NCBI RefSeq assembly: GCF_046545555.1
Contig: NZ_JBHZTH010000001.1
Span: forward strand, 1,922,001-1,986,000
Origin: Winogradskyella sp046545555
GTDB taxonomy: Bacteria > Bacteroidota > Bacteroidia > Flavobacteriales > Flavobacteriaceae
Direction: 5' to 3'
DNA: 64,000 bases
In this document: positions 34,843 through 43,541 of the stretch, one piece after another
Position numbering within the stretch: position 1 is the stretch's first letter
Layout: each line of letters begins with the position of its first letter
The notes under the pieces: generated by a model
The model's input: the letters and a program-made list of their open reading frames with translations, nothing else
The model's database searches: none
What the model was told of the DNA's origin: nothing
Program-made: the position numbers and the translations under genes

Positions 34843-35667
34843 TTAAATGTTCTTTAATTCAACGTAAAACAAACCACTACCATTATTGATACCAGTTGCA
34901 GATTCGCTCTTAGCGGTTGTTATATATAAGTTGTTCTGTTTATCAAAACAACACGATGTCACATTGTTGTATGGTAATTTTATTTTATTTATTTCTTTCC
35001 CAGTTGAAGGATCCCATTGCGAAACGCACGCTCCTCCCCATTCGGCAATCCATAGCATCCCATTATCGTCTATTGTCATTCCATCTGGACTTCCATTTCC
35101 AGTCAATTCTATAACATATGAATCGAATATCATATCACCAGTTTCTATATCGTAGGCATATTTAGCCACTTTTTTAGTTGGTGTATCAATAAAATAAAGC
35201 CAATTTTGGTCAGCCGTAAATGCCAGACCGTTAGATATTGTTGTATTCTCAATGATGACTTTATAATTGTCATTATTATATGAATACACTTTGCCAACGT
35301 TATCCTTTATTTCTGGATAGCCCATGGTACCTATAATAATGCGTCCGACAGGATCTTTAATACCATCATTGTATCTTACTAAAGGATCTATATCTATTTG
35401 AAAAGTAAAAGTAGAACTTAGTGTTTTAAAGTTAACTTCGAAGAAACCGTCTTTTGAAGCCACTAATACTTTTTTGTTATCTAAAATATAAATACAGCTC
35501 GTAGGTGAATCTAACTTAATACTCAGTATTTCTTTAGTTGATGGATCATAACAATATACTAAGTTATCAAAAATGGAAACAAAGTATAGGAGGCTATATT
35601 CTTTATCAAAAATTGGACCTTCAAAAAGTTCAGCAGTTTGCGAATAATAGATTAAGGATGAGCTCAT
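34843..35667 (-). CDS. SMP-30/gluconolactonase-like beta-propeller protein
   Basis: A 274-residue six-bladed propeller of the SMP-30/LRE type. Family hallmarks are the N-terminal LFEGPIFDKEYSLLYFVS with the metal-binding Glu, RYNDGIKDPVGRIIIGT, ISNGLAFTADQNWLYFIDT, and NGSPDGMTIDDNGMLWIAEW with the catalytic-site Asp. Members hydrolyse sugar lactones such as gluconolactone. No signal peptide is apparent, so it is cytoplasmic. Its place between an SDR and a glycosyltransferase suggests sugar metabolism feeding a glycan product. The gaps on both sides are four bases. Confidence 0.87.
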   Translation of the reverse strand: MSSSLIYYSQTAELFEGPIFDKEYSLLYFVSIFDNLVYCYDPSTKEILSIKLDSPTSCIYILDNKKVLVASKDGFFEVNFKTLSSTFTFQIDIDPLVRYNDGIKDPVGRIIIGTMGYPEIKDNVGKVYSYNNDNYKVIIENTTISNGLAFTADQNWLYFIDTPTKKVAKYAYDIETGDMIFDSYVIELTGNGSPDGMTIDDNGMLWIAEWGGACVSQWDPSTGKEINKIKLPYNNVTSCCFDKQNNLYITTAKSESATGINNGSGLFYVELKNI

Positions 35668-35671
35668 AATT

Positions 35672-36418
35672 TTATATATATTCTCCTCCAGTAATTCTCA
35701 TTATTGAACCTGTAGTCATGGCTGAATCATCTGAAATTAAGTGCATTACAGCTGGTACAGGGTCTGTAGGGTTTAGCATACGTCCCATAGGAATAATACT
35801 ACCAGCATTGCTTTTTAATTGGTCTTCACTTATACCTTCACTAGCTCTTAATTTAAGTTCTCCTTCAGTACTTGTCCATCCCATTACAACGTAATTAGAG
35901 CGAATACCATATTTTGCATAGTGATGCGCAATATGTGTTGATAATGTGTAAAGTGTACTTTTTGTTAATGCATATGCCGTGCGATCTGCCTGGCCATAAT
36001 CCATATGAGCTGAACCAAAAAATATAATGGAACCTGTTTTAAATTTCATCATGGATTTTAAAACATGTTTTATTAAAAAGTAAGGCGCTTTTAAATTCAC
36101 ATTAAACACTTGATCATATAGGTCTTCTTCCGTATCTACAATAGAAGCTACAGGTGTAATACCTGCATATAAAACAAGTGCATCTATTTTTTGAAACCTT
36201 TTAATGGTTTCATTAAAATAGTCTTCAATACCATTAATAGAGTTTAAGTCAATTTTATGAAAGTATAATTTATCCTCAGCTTTTAGAGATTTAATCATTT
36301 TGGCACCAAGTTCAGCGTCTCGGCCACAAAATGATACATTGTACCCTTTTTTTAGGCAAGACTTTAGGATTTCTTTTCCGACACCCTTAGTACCACCTAA
36401 TAACATCACTGTTTTCAT
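35672..36418 (-). CDS. Short-chain dehydrogenase/reductase
   Basis: A 248-residue SDR. The cofactor motif is LLGGTKGVGKEILKSC (residues 5-20), followed by LVLYAGITP, the Ser in IIFFGSAHM and the catalytic TAYALTKST (Tyr-x3-Lys). The specificity loop has WTSTEGEL. It probably oxidises or reduces a sugar or other hydroxyl substrate. It is the first gene of the four-gene operon running to 32265, and there is a 213-base gap upstream with no convincing -7 box. Confidence 0.9.
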   Translation of the reverse strand: MKTVMLLGGTKGVGKEILKSCLKKGYNVSFCGRDAELGAKMIKSLKAEDKLYFHKIDLNSINGIEDYFNETIKRFQKIDALVLYAGITPVASIVDTEEDLYDQVFNVNLKAPYFLIKHVLKSMMKFKTGSIIFFGSAHMDYGQADRTAYALTKSTLYTLSTHIAHHYAKYGIRSNYVVMGWTSTEGELKLRASEGISEDQLKSNAGSIIPMGRMLNPTDPVPAVMHLISDDSAMTTGSIMRITGGEYI

Positions 36419-36518
36419 AAATCTTTTTGGCTAATTTGGTTAAGTTTATTAAGTCAAAGCTAGCTATTTAATTTTAGATTTTAAATTTTTTATCTGCGTA
36501 TTGGCACTAAAACCCTAT

Positions 36519-36542
36519 AAAAAGTACATATCTGGTACTTTT
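36519..36542 (-). terminator. Possible terminator after the phosphatase fusion gene
   Basis: AAAAGTAC pairs with GTACTTTT (eight base pairs, seven-base loop). On the minus strand it is followed by TTTTTATAGGG, an imperfect T tract, about 90 bases after the stop of the fusion gene. The remainder of the 213-base gap is AT-rich and shows nothing else. Confidence 0.35.
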
Positions 36543-36631
36543 ATCGATAAACGTTATATACTTATAGATTGTAAGTAGCAACTAATAATAATAGCCTAAA
36601 TAGTATTAAAATCTAAATCTTTGATTTTGAA

Positions 36632-37516
36632 TCAATCAACTTTTAGCATTGTAGATGTTTTAGAATCTTTCGAAATCGTAACAATGTAAAGATTGGCATT
36701 ATTGTCCTCTGAAATCATATCATATTTCTTTTCACCTAGTAAACCATTTGTAAACATTGGTGTTGTATTACTATGACCAACTATCAAAACAGTTTTACCC
36801 TTAGTAGATTTCATAAACTCTTTGGGGTTTATATTTCTAGGATCGTAAAAAGATACTTCTACATTATTTGCTTTTGCAGTTGGTGCTGCTGTTTCTTTTG
36901 TTCTGTGGTAATCTGTAGAGTAAACCATATCAAATTTCACATCTTTAAGAATCGAAGCCCAATTTTCAGCTCTTTTTAATCCTTCTTCTGTTAAATGAGG
37001 GTTTCTATTCGTTTTATCTGACTGATCTTTCTCAGCATGTCTTATCAAATAATATGTAGTCGTTTTTTGCTCAACCTTAGCTTCATAAGGACCTTCCCAT
37101 ATTACCTGTTCGATCATCCATTTACCATCGTCTTTAGATAACGTTACATAGTCAATTCCCCAATTAGCTGTGACCTTTGCTGATGCAATATGATTTCCTA
37201 TGTCTAAAACTTCTACCTTTCTTATTATATTTTCGTCTCTCGTTCTACCTTCTTCCTTCATCTTCGTAACAAACTCCATGGCTTTATTATAGCTCATGTG
37301 AGCGTAATACTCATAATTCCCAGATTCTTTGTTTTTCCAGTAGCCAAATTTATTGAGACGCGGCTTTATTGCTAATTTTAATTTAGTAGTATCTCCCTTG
37401 TAAAATGCATCAATATAATTATTGAGTGTAGTTTTAATTTGTGTATTATCTGATGTGTCTTGAGCAGAAATTGAAATTGATAGCGAAAGACAAAATGCTA
37501 GAATGTAATATTTCAT
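36632..37516 (-). CDS. Exported fusion: NTF2-like (lumazine-binding-type) domain plus histidine phosphatase
   Basis: A 294-residue protein with a signal peptide (about residues 1-19, ending ISAQ). Residues 24-145 form an NTF2-like fold of the putative lumazine-binding type (IKTTLNNYIDAFYKGDTTKLK, GKWMIEQVIWEGPY). Residues 154-290 form a histidine phosphatase: YLIRHAEK with the phosphorylated His160, Arg205 and Glu208 in YHRTKETA, and the second His248 in VGHSNTT. All the catalytic residues of the phosphoglycerate-mutase-like fold are present, so the enzyme should act on a periplasmic phosphomonoester. The fusion is unusual. A TATATTTG box lies at 37549-37542. Confidence 0.83.
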   Translation of the reverse strand: MKYYILAFCLSLSISISAQDTSDNTQIKTTLNNYIDAFYKGDTTKLKLAIKPRLNKFGYWKNKESGNYEYYAHMSYNKAMEFVTKMKEEGRTRDENIIRKVEVLDIGNHIASAKVTANWGIDYVTLSKDDGKWMIEQVIWEGPYEAKVEQKTTTYYLIRHAEKDQSDKTNRNPHLTEEGLKRAENWASILKDVKFDMVYSTDYHRTKETAAPTAKANNVEVSFYDPRNINPKEFMKSTKGKTVLIVGHSNTTPMFTNGLLGEKKYDMISEDNNANLYIVTISKDSKTSTMLKVD

Positions 37517-37541
37517 GATGAAACAGATTAGTTAGTATCAT

Positions 37542-37549
37542 CAAATATA
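37542..37549 (-). promoter_or_regulatory. Candidate -7 box for the phosphatase fusion gene
   Basis: On the minus strand the bases read TATATTTG, fitting TAnnTTTG, with a predicted leader of about 19 bases. No clear -33 TTG was seen. Confidence 0.35.
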
Positions 37550-37593
37550 ATTGAGAAAAAAGTAAGTATTTTGAAAAAGTATGTTAAAAGAAT

Positions 37594-38256
37594 CTAAGAG
37601 GTGAGTTTAGATAAAGGCTCATTTACAATTAAAACACTTAATGAAGTGCCAATTCTATCAACACCAACTTCGATATATTTAAGTGCAGTTTCAGCATCTC
37701 TAATACCGCCAGAAGCTTTTATTTTCAGTTGATTTTTCACACTTTTCTTCATAATCTTAACCGCTGTTAGTGTTGCACCACTTTTGGAAAATCCGGTAGA
37801 TGTTTTAACAAAATCTGCCCGAGCGTCAATACAAATTTCACAGGCTTTTACAATTTCATTTTTTGAAAGTTCACTAATTTCAAGTATAACTTTTAATGGA
37901 ATGAGACCTATTGCACGTTTTACGTCACTAATATCTTTTAAAACAGCTAAGTGATTTTTACTTTTTAGTCGGCCAATATTCATCACCATATCAATTTCTG
38001 TAGCTCCTTGTTCAATGGCTTTTTTGGCTTCAAATATTTTAGCTTCGGTAGACATGGCACCTAAAGGAAAACCAACAACAGTACAGACTTTAACATTAGA
38101 ATGCCCTAGTGCTTGTTTTGCAATGGGTACATAAGAACTATTAACACAAACGGAATAAAATTGGTACTTTAATGCTTCTTCGCAAAGTTGTAGAATATCC
38201 GCTTCAGTAGCAGAAGGACTGAGCATTGTGTGATCTATAAATTGATTTAATTCCAT
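37594..38256 (-). CDS. deoC: Deoxyribose-phosphate aldolase
   Basis: A 220-residue class I aldolase that splits 2-deoxyribose 5-phosphate into glyceraldehyde 3-phosphate and acetaldehyde. The family segments are MELNQFIDHTMLSPSAT, VCTVVGFPLGAMSTEAKIFE, EIDMVMNIGRLKSKN, LKVILEISELSKNEI and the Schiff-base lysine in DFVKTSTGFSKSGAT, followed by KIKASGGIRDAETALK. It is transcribed alone. The 227 bases between it and the downstream thioesterase region are AT-rich and hold no gene that I can see. Confidence 0.95.
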   Translation of the reverse strand: MELNQFIDHTMLSPSATEADILQLCEEALKYQFYSVCVNSSYVPIAKQALGHSNVKVCTVVGFPLGAMSTEAKIFEAKKAIEQGATEIDMVMNIGRLKSKNHLAVLKDISDVKRAIGLIPLKVILEISELSKNEIVKACEICIDARADFVKTSTGFSKSGATLTAVKIMKKSVKNQLKIKASGGIRDAETALKYIEVGVDRIGTSLSVLIVNEPLSKLTS

Positions 38257-38483
38257 TTAATCTTATAAGTAGGTTATAATAATTAGCTATAGCAATTCTC
38301 TATTTTATTAGAGGGATTACCAATTAAGAATAAATAATGTCTTAAGCGATGTTGGAATTAAATAGCACGATAAAGTTAAGGATTTATCCGATAAAATGCT
38401 TTAAATAGTTAGATTTTAACATGCAGTTCATCGAATATTTTTTTTTACTGATGTAATGATTTGAAAATCAACAAACAGTGTAT

Positions 38484-38966
38484 TCAATATTTTTTACAGC
38501 GAAACTGTAAAACACGGTCTTCAAAAATTGTAGCATCAATTGGATTGATTATTTGTTTGAATAAGTTCATTTTATCAATCGGATGATTTTCTCTTTTTTT
38601 TGTCTGTAAATTAAAATACACAAAACTAGTCCATATGATTGCCTTTAATTGTGATTTGTTTTCGTTGTACATCCTCATCTCAACCCTTAATTTACTGGTA
38701 TCATAAAATATGAGTTGAGACTCTATATTTACAGTTTCCATTAAAAGCGCTGGTTTTAAATAAGCAATTTGATTAGCACTTGCGACCCAACTTAAACCTT
38801 CTGTTTGAGCAAGTGTGTATATATCCAATTCGTACTGACTAAGAAGCTGATCACCACGATGATTCATAAAGTAATCTGTATATTTTCCATTATTTAAATG
38901 ATTAAATGGATCACAATCTTGAAATCTAATTTTTGTTTGACTTTCTAATATTTTTGGTAGTGCCAT
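38484..38966 (-). CDS. Acyl-CoA thioesterase (4HBT hotdog family), TetR-controlled
   Basis: A 160-residue hotdog-fold thioesterase. The typical start, KIRFQDCDPFNHLNNGKYTD, has the catalytic Asp region of 4-hydroxybenzoyl-CoA-type enzymes, and the second half has the usual strand pattern (MRMYNENKSQLKAIIWTSF). It should hydrolyse acyl-CoA. Fifteen bases upstream of the start is a 20-base operator-like palindrome also found in front of the TetR gene, so this gene is probably repressed by that regulator. A second hotdog thioesterase lies at 53076. Confidence 0.85.
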   Translation of the reverse strand: MALPKILESQTKIRFQDCDPFNHLNNGKYTDYFMNHRGDQLLSQYELDIYTLAQTEGLSWVASANQIAYLKPALLMETVNIESQLIFYDTSKLRVEMRMYNENKSQLKAIIWTSFVYFNLQTKKRENHPIDKMNLFKQIINPIDATIFEDRVLQFRCKKY

Positions 38967-38981
38967 ATTATATATGTTATT

Positions 38982-39001
38982 AATATACCATTCGGTATAT
39001 T
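38982..39001. promoter_or_regulatory. Operator 1 for the TetR regulator (before the thioesterase)
   Basis: The palindrome AATATACC-ATTC-GGTATATT has perfect eight-base arms. The same arms occur in operator 2 at 39629-39660. It lies 15 bases upstream of the thioesterase start and 15 bases past the TetR stop. Confidence 0.75.
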
Positions 39002-39016
39002 TTAATTTAAATTTTT

Positions 39017-39613
39017 TTATGCTTTCAATTCATTTTTAATAATAAGATCTATTTGGTCCATGGTGTCTTTTAAATAAAAGTCATCATCCATAGTATAGGT
39101 CATGAAAATTGCACCTTGTATCATTGAATCTATGCGTTTTGCATAATCAATAGCATTGATATTACTATGTATTTCGCCAATTTTAATTCCTTTATTAATA
39201 GTAGACGCTAAGTCATCTTGTATAATTTGGATAACAACGCGCACTTTTTTTAGAAGCTTAGAATTTTGATTATTTGAATCAACACCAATATTAAGTAAAG
39301 GACAACCACCATAGGATTTACTTAAATTATAGTAATTGCGATAAAAGTCAACAACTAAATATATTTTTTCAATTGGAGTTTTGCCTTTTGAAACATACGT
39401 TCTAAGTAAATCCATTAACTTTTTTACATTATGCTTAAAAGCAGCAATTGCAAGGTCTTCTTTATTTCTAAAGTTACCATATAATGCACCTTTTGTTAAA
39501 CCTGTGGCCGAGGTTAAATCACTCATACTTGTTGCTGCATAACCATTTTTACTAAAGATTGGTGCTACAGTTTCTAATATGTACTGTTTTGTATGTTGCG
39601 CTTTGGTTAGCAT
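39017..39613 (-). CDS. TetR/AcrR family regulator
   Basis: A 198-residue regulator. The N-terminal helix-turn-helix (about residues 25-55) has YAATSMSDLTSATGLTKGALYGNF followed by RNKEDLAIAAF. The rest is the helical ligand-binding domain. It probably represses itself and the thioesterase at 38484, since operators lie upstream of both. The thioesterase target suggests that the ligand is a fatty acid or acyl-CoA. The gene precedes the thioesterase gene on the same strand with 50 bases between them. Confidence 0.9.
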   Translation of the reverse strand: MLTKAQHTKQYILETVAPIFSKNGYAATSMSDLTSATGLTKGALYGNFRNKEDLAIAAFKHNVKKLMDLLRTYVSKGKTPIEKIYLVVDFYRNYYNLSKSYGGCPLLNIGVDSNNQNSKLLKKVRVVIQIIQDDLASTINKGIKIGEIHSNINAIDYAKRIDSMIQGAIFMTYTMDDDFYLKDTMDQIDLIIKNELKA

Positions 39614-39628
39614 AATATGACTAAAAAT

Positions 39629-39660
39629 AGAAAAAATATACCAAATGGTATATTTTTTCT
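39629..39660. promoter_or_regulatory. Operator 2 for the TetR regulator (autoregulation)
   Basis: A perfect 32-base palindrome: AGAAAAAATATACC, AAAT, then GGTATATTTTTTCT. Its inner 20 bases, AATATACC-N4-GGTATATT, match operator 1 outside the central four bases. It lies 15 bases before the TetR start. Confidence 0.78.
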
Positions 39661-39680
39661 ATATAAAAGTAGTTTTTATT

Positions 39681-40544
39681 TTATTCAATAACTGCAGTTA
39701 CAGTATAACCTGCTTGCCTTAAAAGGTTAATCACCCCTTTTTCTCCAGCAAGATGTCCTGCTCCAACACCAAAAAAAGTAGATTGTACTTTTGCAAATTC
39801 TCCTATTCTTGGTATCCAATTTTCATTTCTTTTATCTAAAAGCTCATCTTGATGTTCAGATACAGATGTAAAATTTTCATCATTCATCATCTCTATCATA
39901 GCAGTTATATCCTCATTTTTATAGACTTCTAACATCTTTGCAAAAGATGCTTTATCATATGCTAAATTGTCTTTTGCGCTGCGCGCTAAATCTTGGGCCT
40001 GTGCTTTATATGGGATTTCATCAAAAACCTTAAGCTGGTCTTCAATGGTCTCTAAGCCTTTAATCTCTTCGCCTTGTTCTTTAGCTACTTTCATTAACTC
40101 TGCTTCAAAGGATTGCATAGAACAATCTATTAATTTTGGGTAGAGCATGGCCGTTAGAAAGAAAGGCTTTACGTTTTCTAGCATCTTAACAGACATTCCC
40201 ATATTGTTTTTGAACAAAGAATCAATGGCTATATAGTCAGACTCCGAAACTAAGTCTTTAAGTTTTTTTCCATCCTTCATGTACATACCTTGCATCATTT
40301 TACTTTGCATACTTGGATCGTCCATGTCTATTTCTAAAACTATTTGCGAGGTTTCATCTAGCGCTTTCTTAACATCTTCATCTAAAGTTGCATCGCAGGT
40401 GATATGTATAGTGCCAAATAAATAAGATGCTTTTTCTAACCCATTACCTTCAATTTTCCAAAGGGTTGAATTTTCTAATTTTTGTGCATTGGTAGTAAAA
40501 ATCGATAATAGAGCTATTGTAATTACTGAAAGAATATTTTTCAT
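39681..40544 (-). CDS. TraB/GumN family protein
   Basis: A protein of about 287 residues with a signal peptide (MKNILSVITIALLSIFTTNAQ). The family signatures are YLFGTIHITCD near the N-terminus, the helical middle, and FFGVGAGHLAGEKGVINLL near the C-terminus. The two short GxxH/GxGH motifs are conserved in the TraB/TIKI/GumN group, some of which are metal-dependent proteases; that role here is only an inference. I placed the start at ATG 40544, since the upstream in-frame ATG at 40610 adds a segment without signal-peptide character. It stands downstream of clpB with a 96-base gap to the coding end. Confidence 0.82.
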   Translation of the reverse strand: MKNILSVITIALLSIFTTNAQKLENSTLWKIEGNGLEKASYLFGTIHITCDATLDEDVKKALDETSQIVLEIDMDDPSMQSKMMQGMYMKDGKKLKDLVSESDYIAIDSLFKNNMGMSVKMLENVKPFFLTAMLYPKLIDCSMQSFEAELMKVAKEQGEEIKGLETIEDQLKVFDEIPYKAQAQDLARSAKDNLAYDKASFAKMLEVYKNEDITAMIEMMNDENFTSVSEHQDELLDKRNENWIPRIGEFAKVQSTFFGVGAGHLAGEKGVINLLRQAGYTVTAVIE

Positions 40545-40706
40545 AAAGTGTTTTAATTTTGATTTATAAGTAGCAGAATAGTAGAGTTTGTTACAAAAGG
40601 AAAGCAACACATCTTAATACCGATAGCTTTTCGATATTAAATCCGTGTTGCTTTAACCAACCAATCATTATAAAGACTGATTATAAGCTATATTGTTACA
40701 GTATGT

Positions 40707-43313
40707 TTACAATTCTTCAACGACTAAATCATTTTGGTTTCTGAAAACTAGTTTTTCATCAAATTCATCTAACAAGATAATACTGTCTGTTGTGACGCGA
40801 CCAGCTAAAATTTCTTTACTCAATGCATTTAAAACTTCTTTTTGAATAACGCGTTTTACTGGTCTTGCACCGTACTCTGGATTATAACCTTTGTCTGCTA
40901 AATAACTAACAGCTTGGGGTGTAGCATCAAAAGTAATCCCTTGTTGAGCTATCATTTTAGTGATACTCTTTATTTGTAAACTAACTATACTTACAATATT
41001 TTCTTTAGATAAAGGTGTAAACATTACAGTGTCATCGATTCTGTTTAAAAACTCTGGTCTTACACTTTGTTTTAATAAACCTAAAACATCAACTTTAGCC
41101 GCTTCCATAGCAGAAGGGATATCCTTTGTAGCTGCAAATCGCTCTTGTATAATATGGCTACCTAAGTTTGAGGTCATTATAATAATAGTATTTTTAAAGT
41201 CTGCAATGCGACCTTTGTTATCTGTTAAGCGACCTTCATCTAAAACTTGTAATAGAATATTAAAGGTATCTGGATGTGCTTTTTCAATCTCATCTAATAA
41301 AACTACAGAATACGGCTTACGTCTAACGGCTTCTGTTAATTGACCACCTTCATCATAACCAACATATCCTGGAGGTGCACCAACTAAACGACTTACGGCA
41401 TGACGTTCTTGATACTCACTCATATCTATGCGTGTTAGAGCGTTTTCGTCATCAAATAAGTACTCCGCTAGTGCTTTAGCTAATTCTGTTTTACCAACTC
41501 CAGTTGTACCCAAAAACAGAAATGTACCTATTGGTTTTTGTGGATTTTGTAAACCAGCTCTAGAGCGCCTTACAGCATCACTTACGGCTTCAATTGCTTC
41601 TTCTTGCCCAACAACACGCTTATGCAATTCGTCTTCTAGCTTTAGAAGTTTCTCACGTTCGCTTTGTATCATTTTTGTTACCGGAATTCCTGTCCATTTA
41701 GCGACCACATCTGCAATATCCTCATAGGTGACTTCTTCTTTAATTAAAGCAGTCTCTTGCTGTTCGGCAAGTTGTTTTTGAAACGTTTCTAATGACTCAG
41801 TCGCTTCTTTTATTTTACCATATCGTAACTCTGCAACTTTACCGTAATTACCTTCACGCTCAGCACGTTCTGCTTCTAATTTATAGTTTTCAATATCTTG
41901 CTTTATGGCCTGAACATTCTCAACAACTTCTTTTTCTGATTTCCATTTGGCGTTAAGCTCATTTCGCTCCTCTTTAAGGTTTGCTAATTCAATTTTTAAA
42001 GACTTTAGCTTTGTTTCATCTTTCTCTCTTTTAATAGCTTCGTGCTCAATTTCTAACTGCATAATCTTACGATCGAGAACATCTAATTCTTCAGGTTTAG
42101 AATTGATTTCCATACGAAGTTTAGACGCAGCTTCATCCATAAGGTCAATGGCCTTATCTGGTAAAAATCTATTGGTAATATATCTGTTAGATAATTCAAC
42201 AGCCCCAATAATAGCTTCATCTTTTATACGAACCTTATGATGTGTTTCGTATTTTTCTTTAATACCTCTAAGAATAGAAATGGCACTTTCTGTATCTGGT
42301 TCATTAACCACTACTTTCTGAAAACGGCGTTCTAAGGCCTTGTCTTTTTCAAAATACTTTTGGTATTCATCTAAGGTTGTTGCACCTATAGCTCTTAATT
42401 CGCCTCTTGCTAAAGCAGGTTTTAATATATTTGCAGCATCCATAGCTCCTTGGCCACCACCTGCGCCAACAAGCGTGTGTATTTCGTCTATAAACAAAAC
42501 GATATCTCCATCGCTTGTAGTTACTTCTTTAATTACGGCCTTTAAGCGCTCTTCAAACTCACCTTTAAATTTTGCACCTGCAATTAATGAGCCCATATCT
42601 AATGCAAAAATTTGCTTGTCTTTTAGGTTTTCTGGGACATCTCCGTCAATAATTCGATGCGCTAATCCCTCTGCGATCGCGGTTTTTCCTGTACCTGGTT
42701 CTCCAACTAAAATTGGATTGTTCTTAGTACGACGTGATAAGATTTGTAAAATTCTACGAATTTCTTCATCTCTACCAATAACAGGATCTAATTTACCGTC
42801 TGCTGCTAATTGGTTTAAATTTTTTGCATATTTATTAAGTGCATTATAGGTTTCTTCTTGACTTTGAGATGTAACTCTATCGCCTTTACGCAGTTCTTCT
42901 ATAGCTGAATGAAGTCCTTTTTCGGTAACACCTTGATCTTTTAATATTTGAGCGACTTTACTTTTAGATTTTAGAATCGCCACTATTAAATGCTCAATAG
43001 ATACAAAGTCATCCTTCATTTTATTGGCAATGATTGAAGCTTCGTTTAAAGCTTTGCTAGCTTCTCTTGAAAGCATAAGTTCTCCACCAGAAACTTTTGC
43101 AAAACTCTCCATTTCTTTGTCTAATATTTGCTGAAATAGAGCGATGTTTACATTTAGCTTTTTTAGAAGAAATGGTAAAACATTTTCATCAACATTAAAC
43201 AGGGCTTTAAAAATATGTTCATTTTCTATTTGTTGATGACCAAAGCCTTGGGCAAGTTGTTGTGCTTGCTGAATGGCTTCTTGGGATTTAATTGTATAAT
43301 TATTAAAATTCAT
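40707..43313 (-). CDS. clpB: Chaperone ClpB (AAA+ disaggregase)
   Basis: An 868-residue hexameric disaggregase that works with DnaK to recover proteins from aggregates after heat stress. The N-domain (residues 1-145) has NNYTIKSQEAIQQAQQLA; the first AAA+ module has Walker A GEPGTGKTA and Walker B in VLFIDEIHTLVGAGG; a long coiled-coil middle domain (about 400-530) follows; the second module has Walker A LGTTGVGKTELA and Walker B VVLLDEIEKAHPD. The C-terminus has the GYNPEYGARPVKRVIQ sensor 2 region. The length is normal for ClpB. No CIRCE-like or other obvious heat-shock element is visible in the 228-base gap upstream. Confidence 0.97.
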   Translation of the reverse strand: MNFNNYTIKSQEAIQQAQQLAQGFGHQQIENEHIFKALFNVDENVLPFLLKKLNVNIALFQQILDKEMESFAKVSGGELMLSREASKALNEASIIANKMKDDFVSIEHLIVAILKSKSKVAQILKDQGVTEKGLHSAIEELRKGDRVTSQSQEETYNALNKYAKNLNQLAADGKLDPVIGRDEEIRRILQILSRRTKNNPILVGEPGTGKTAIAEGLAHRIIDGDVPENLKDKQIFALDMGSLIAGAKFKGEFEERLKAVIKEVTTSDGDIVLFIDEIHTLVGAGGGQGAMDAANILKPALARGELRAIGATTLDEYQKYFEKDKALERRFQKVVVNEPDTESAISILRGIKEKYETHHKVRIKDEAIIGAVELSNRYITNRFLPDKAIDLMDEAASKLRMEINSKPEELDVLDRKIMQLEIEHEAIKREKDETKLKSLKIELANLKEERNELNAKWKSEKEVVENVQAIKQDIENYKLEAERAEREGNYGKVAELRYGKIKEATESLETFQKQLAEQQETALIKEEVTYEDIADVVAKWTGIPVTKMIQSEREKLLKLEDELHKRVVGQEEAIEAVSDAVRRSRAGLQNPQKPIGTFLFLGTTGVGKTELAKALAEYLFDDENALTRIDMSEYQERHAVSRLVGAPPGYVGYDEGGQLTEAVRRKPYSVVLLDEIEKAHPDTFNILLQVLDEGRLTDNKGRIADFKNTIIIMTSNLGSHIIQERFAATKDIPSAMEAAKVDVLGLLKQSVRPEFLNRIDDTVMFTPLSKENIVSIVSLQIKSITKMIAQQGITFDATPQAVSYLADKGYNPEYGARPVKRVIQKEVLNALSKEILAGRVTTDSIILLDEFDEKLVFRNQNDLVVEEL

Positions 43314-43541
43314 CTTTTATCTTTTTATTATTTCCGTGTATGCAGAAATGTATAGTGTTATATATGTTTTGACTATCTTTATTCAATAATCTTACCAACA
43401 CAAGCAAGAAGACAAAATGACTGTTTTGCTTAGTGATAACGTGACGTTTCGTCAGTTTGTAAGATTTAAAAGTGTTAACGACTTACATATAGATTAATTG
43501 TATAAGTATTCCTTTTTCAAGGGAATGAAAAAAGTTTTTTA

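Noticed and set aside
43314..43541. Short frame of 27 codons from 43416 and a TGACG/CGTCA palindrome in the clpB-ytxJ gap
   Set aside because: Frame too short to support; the palindrome has five-base arms and no match to a known heat-shock element.
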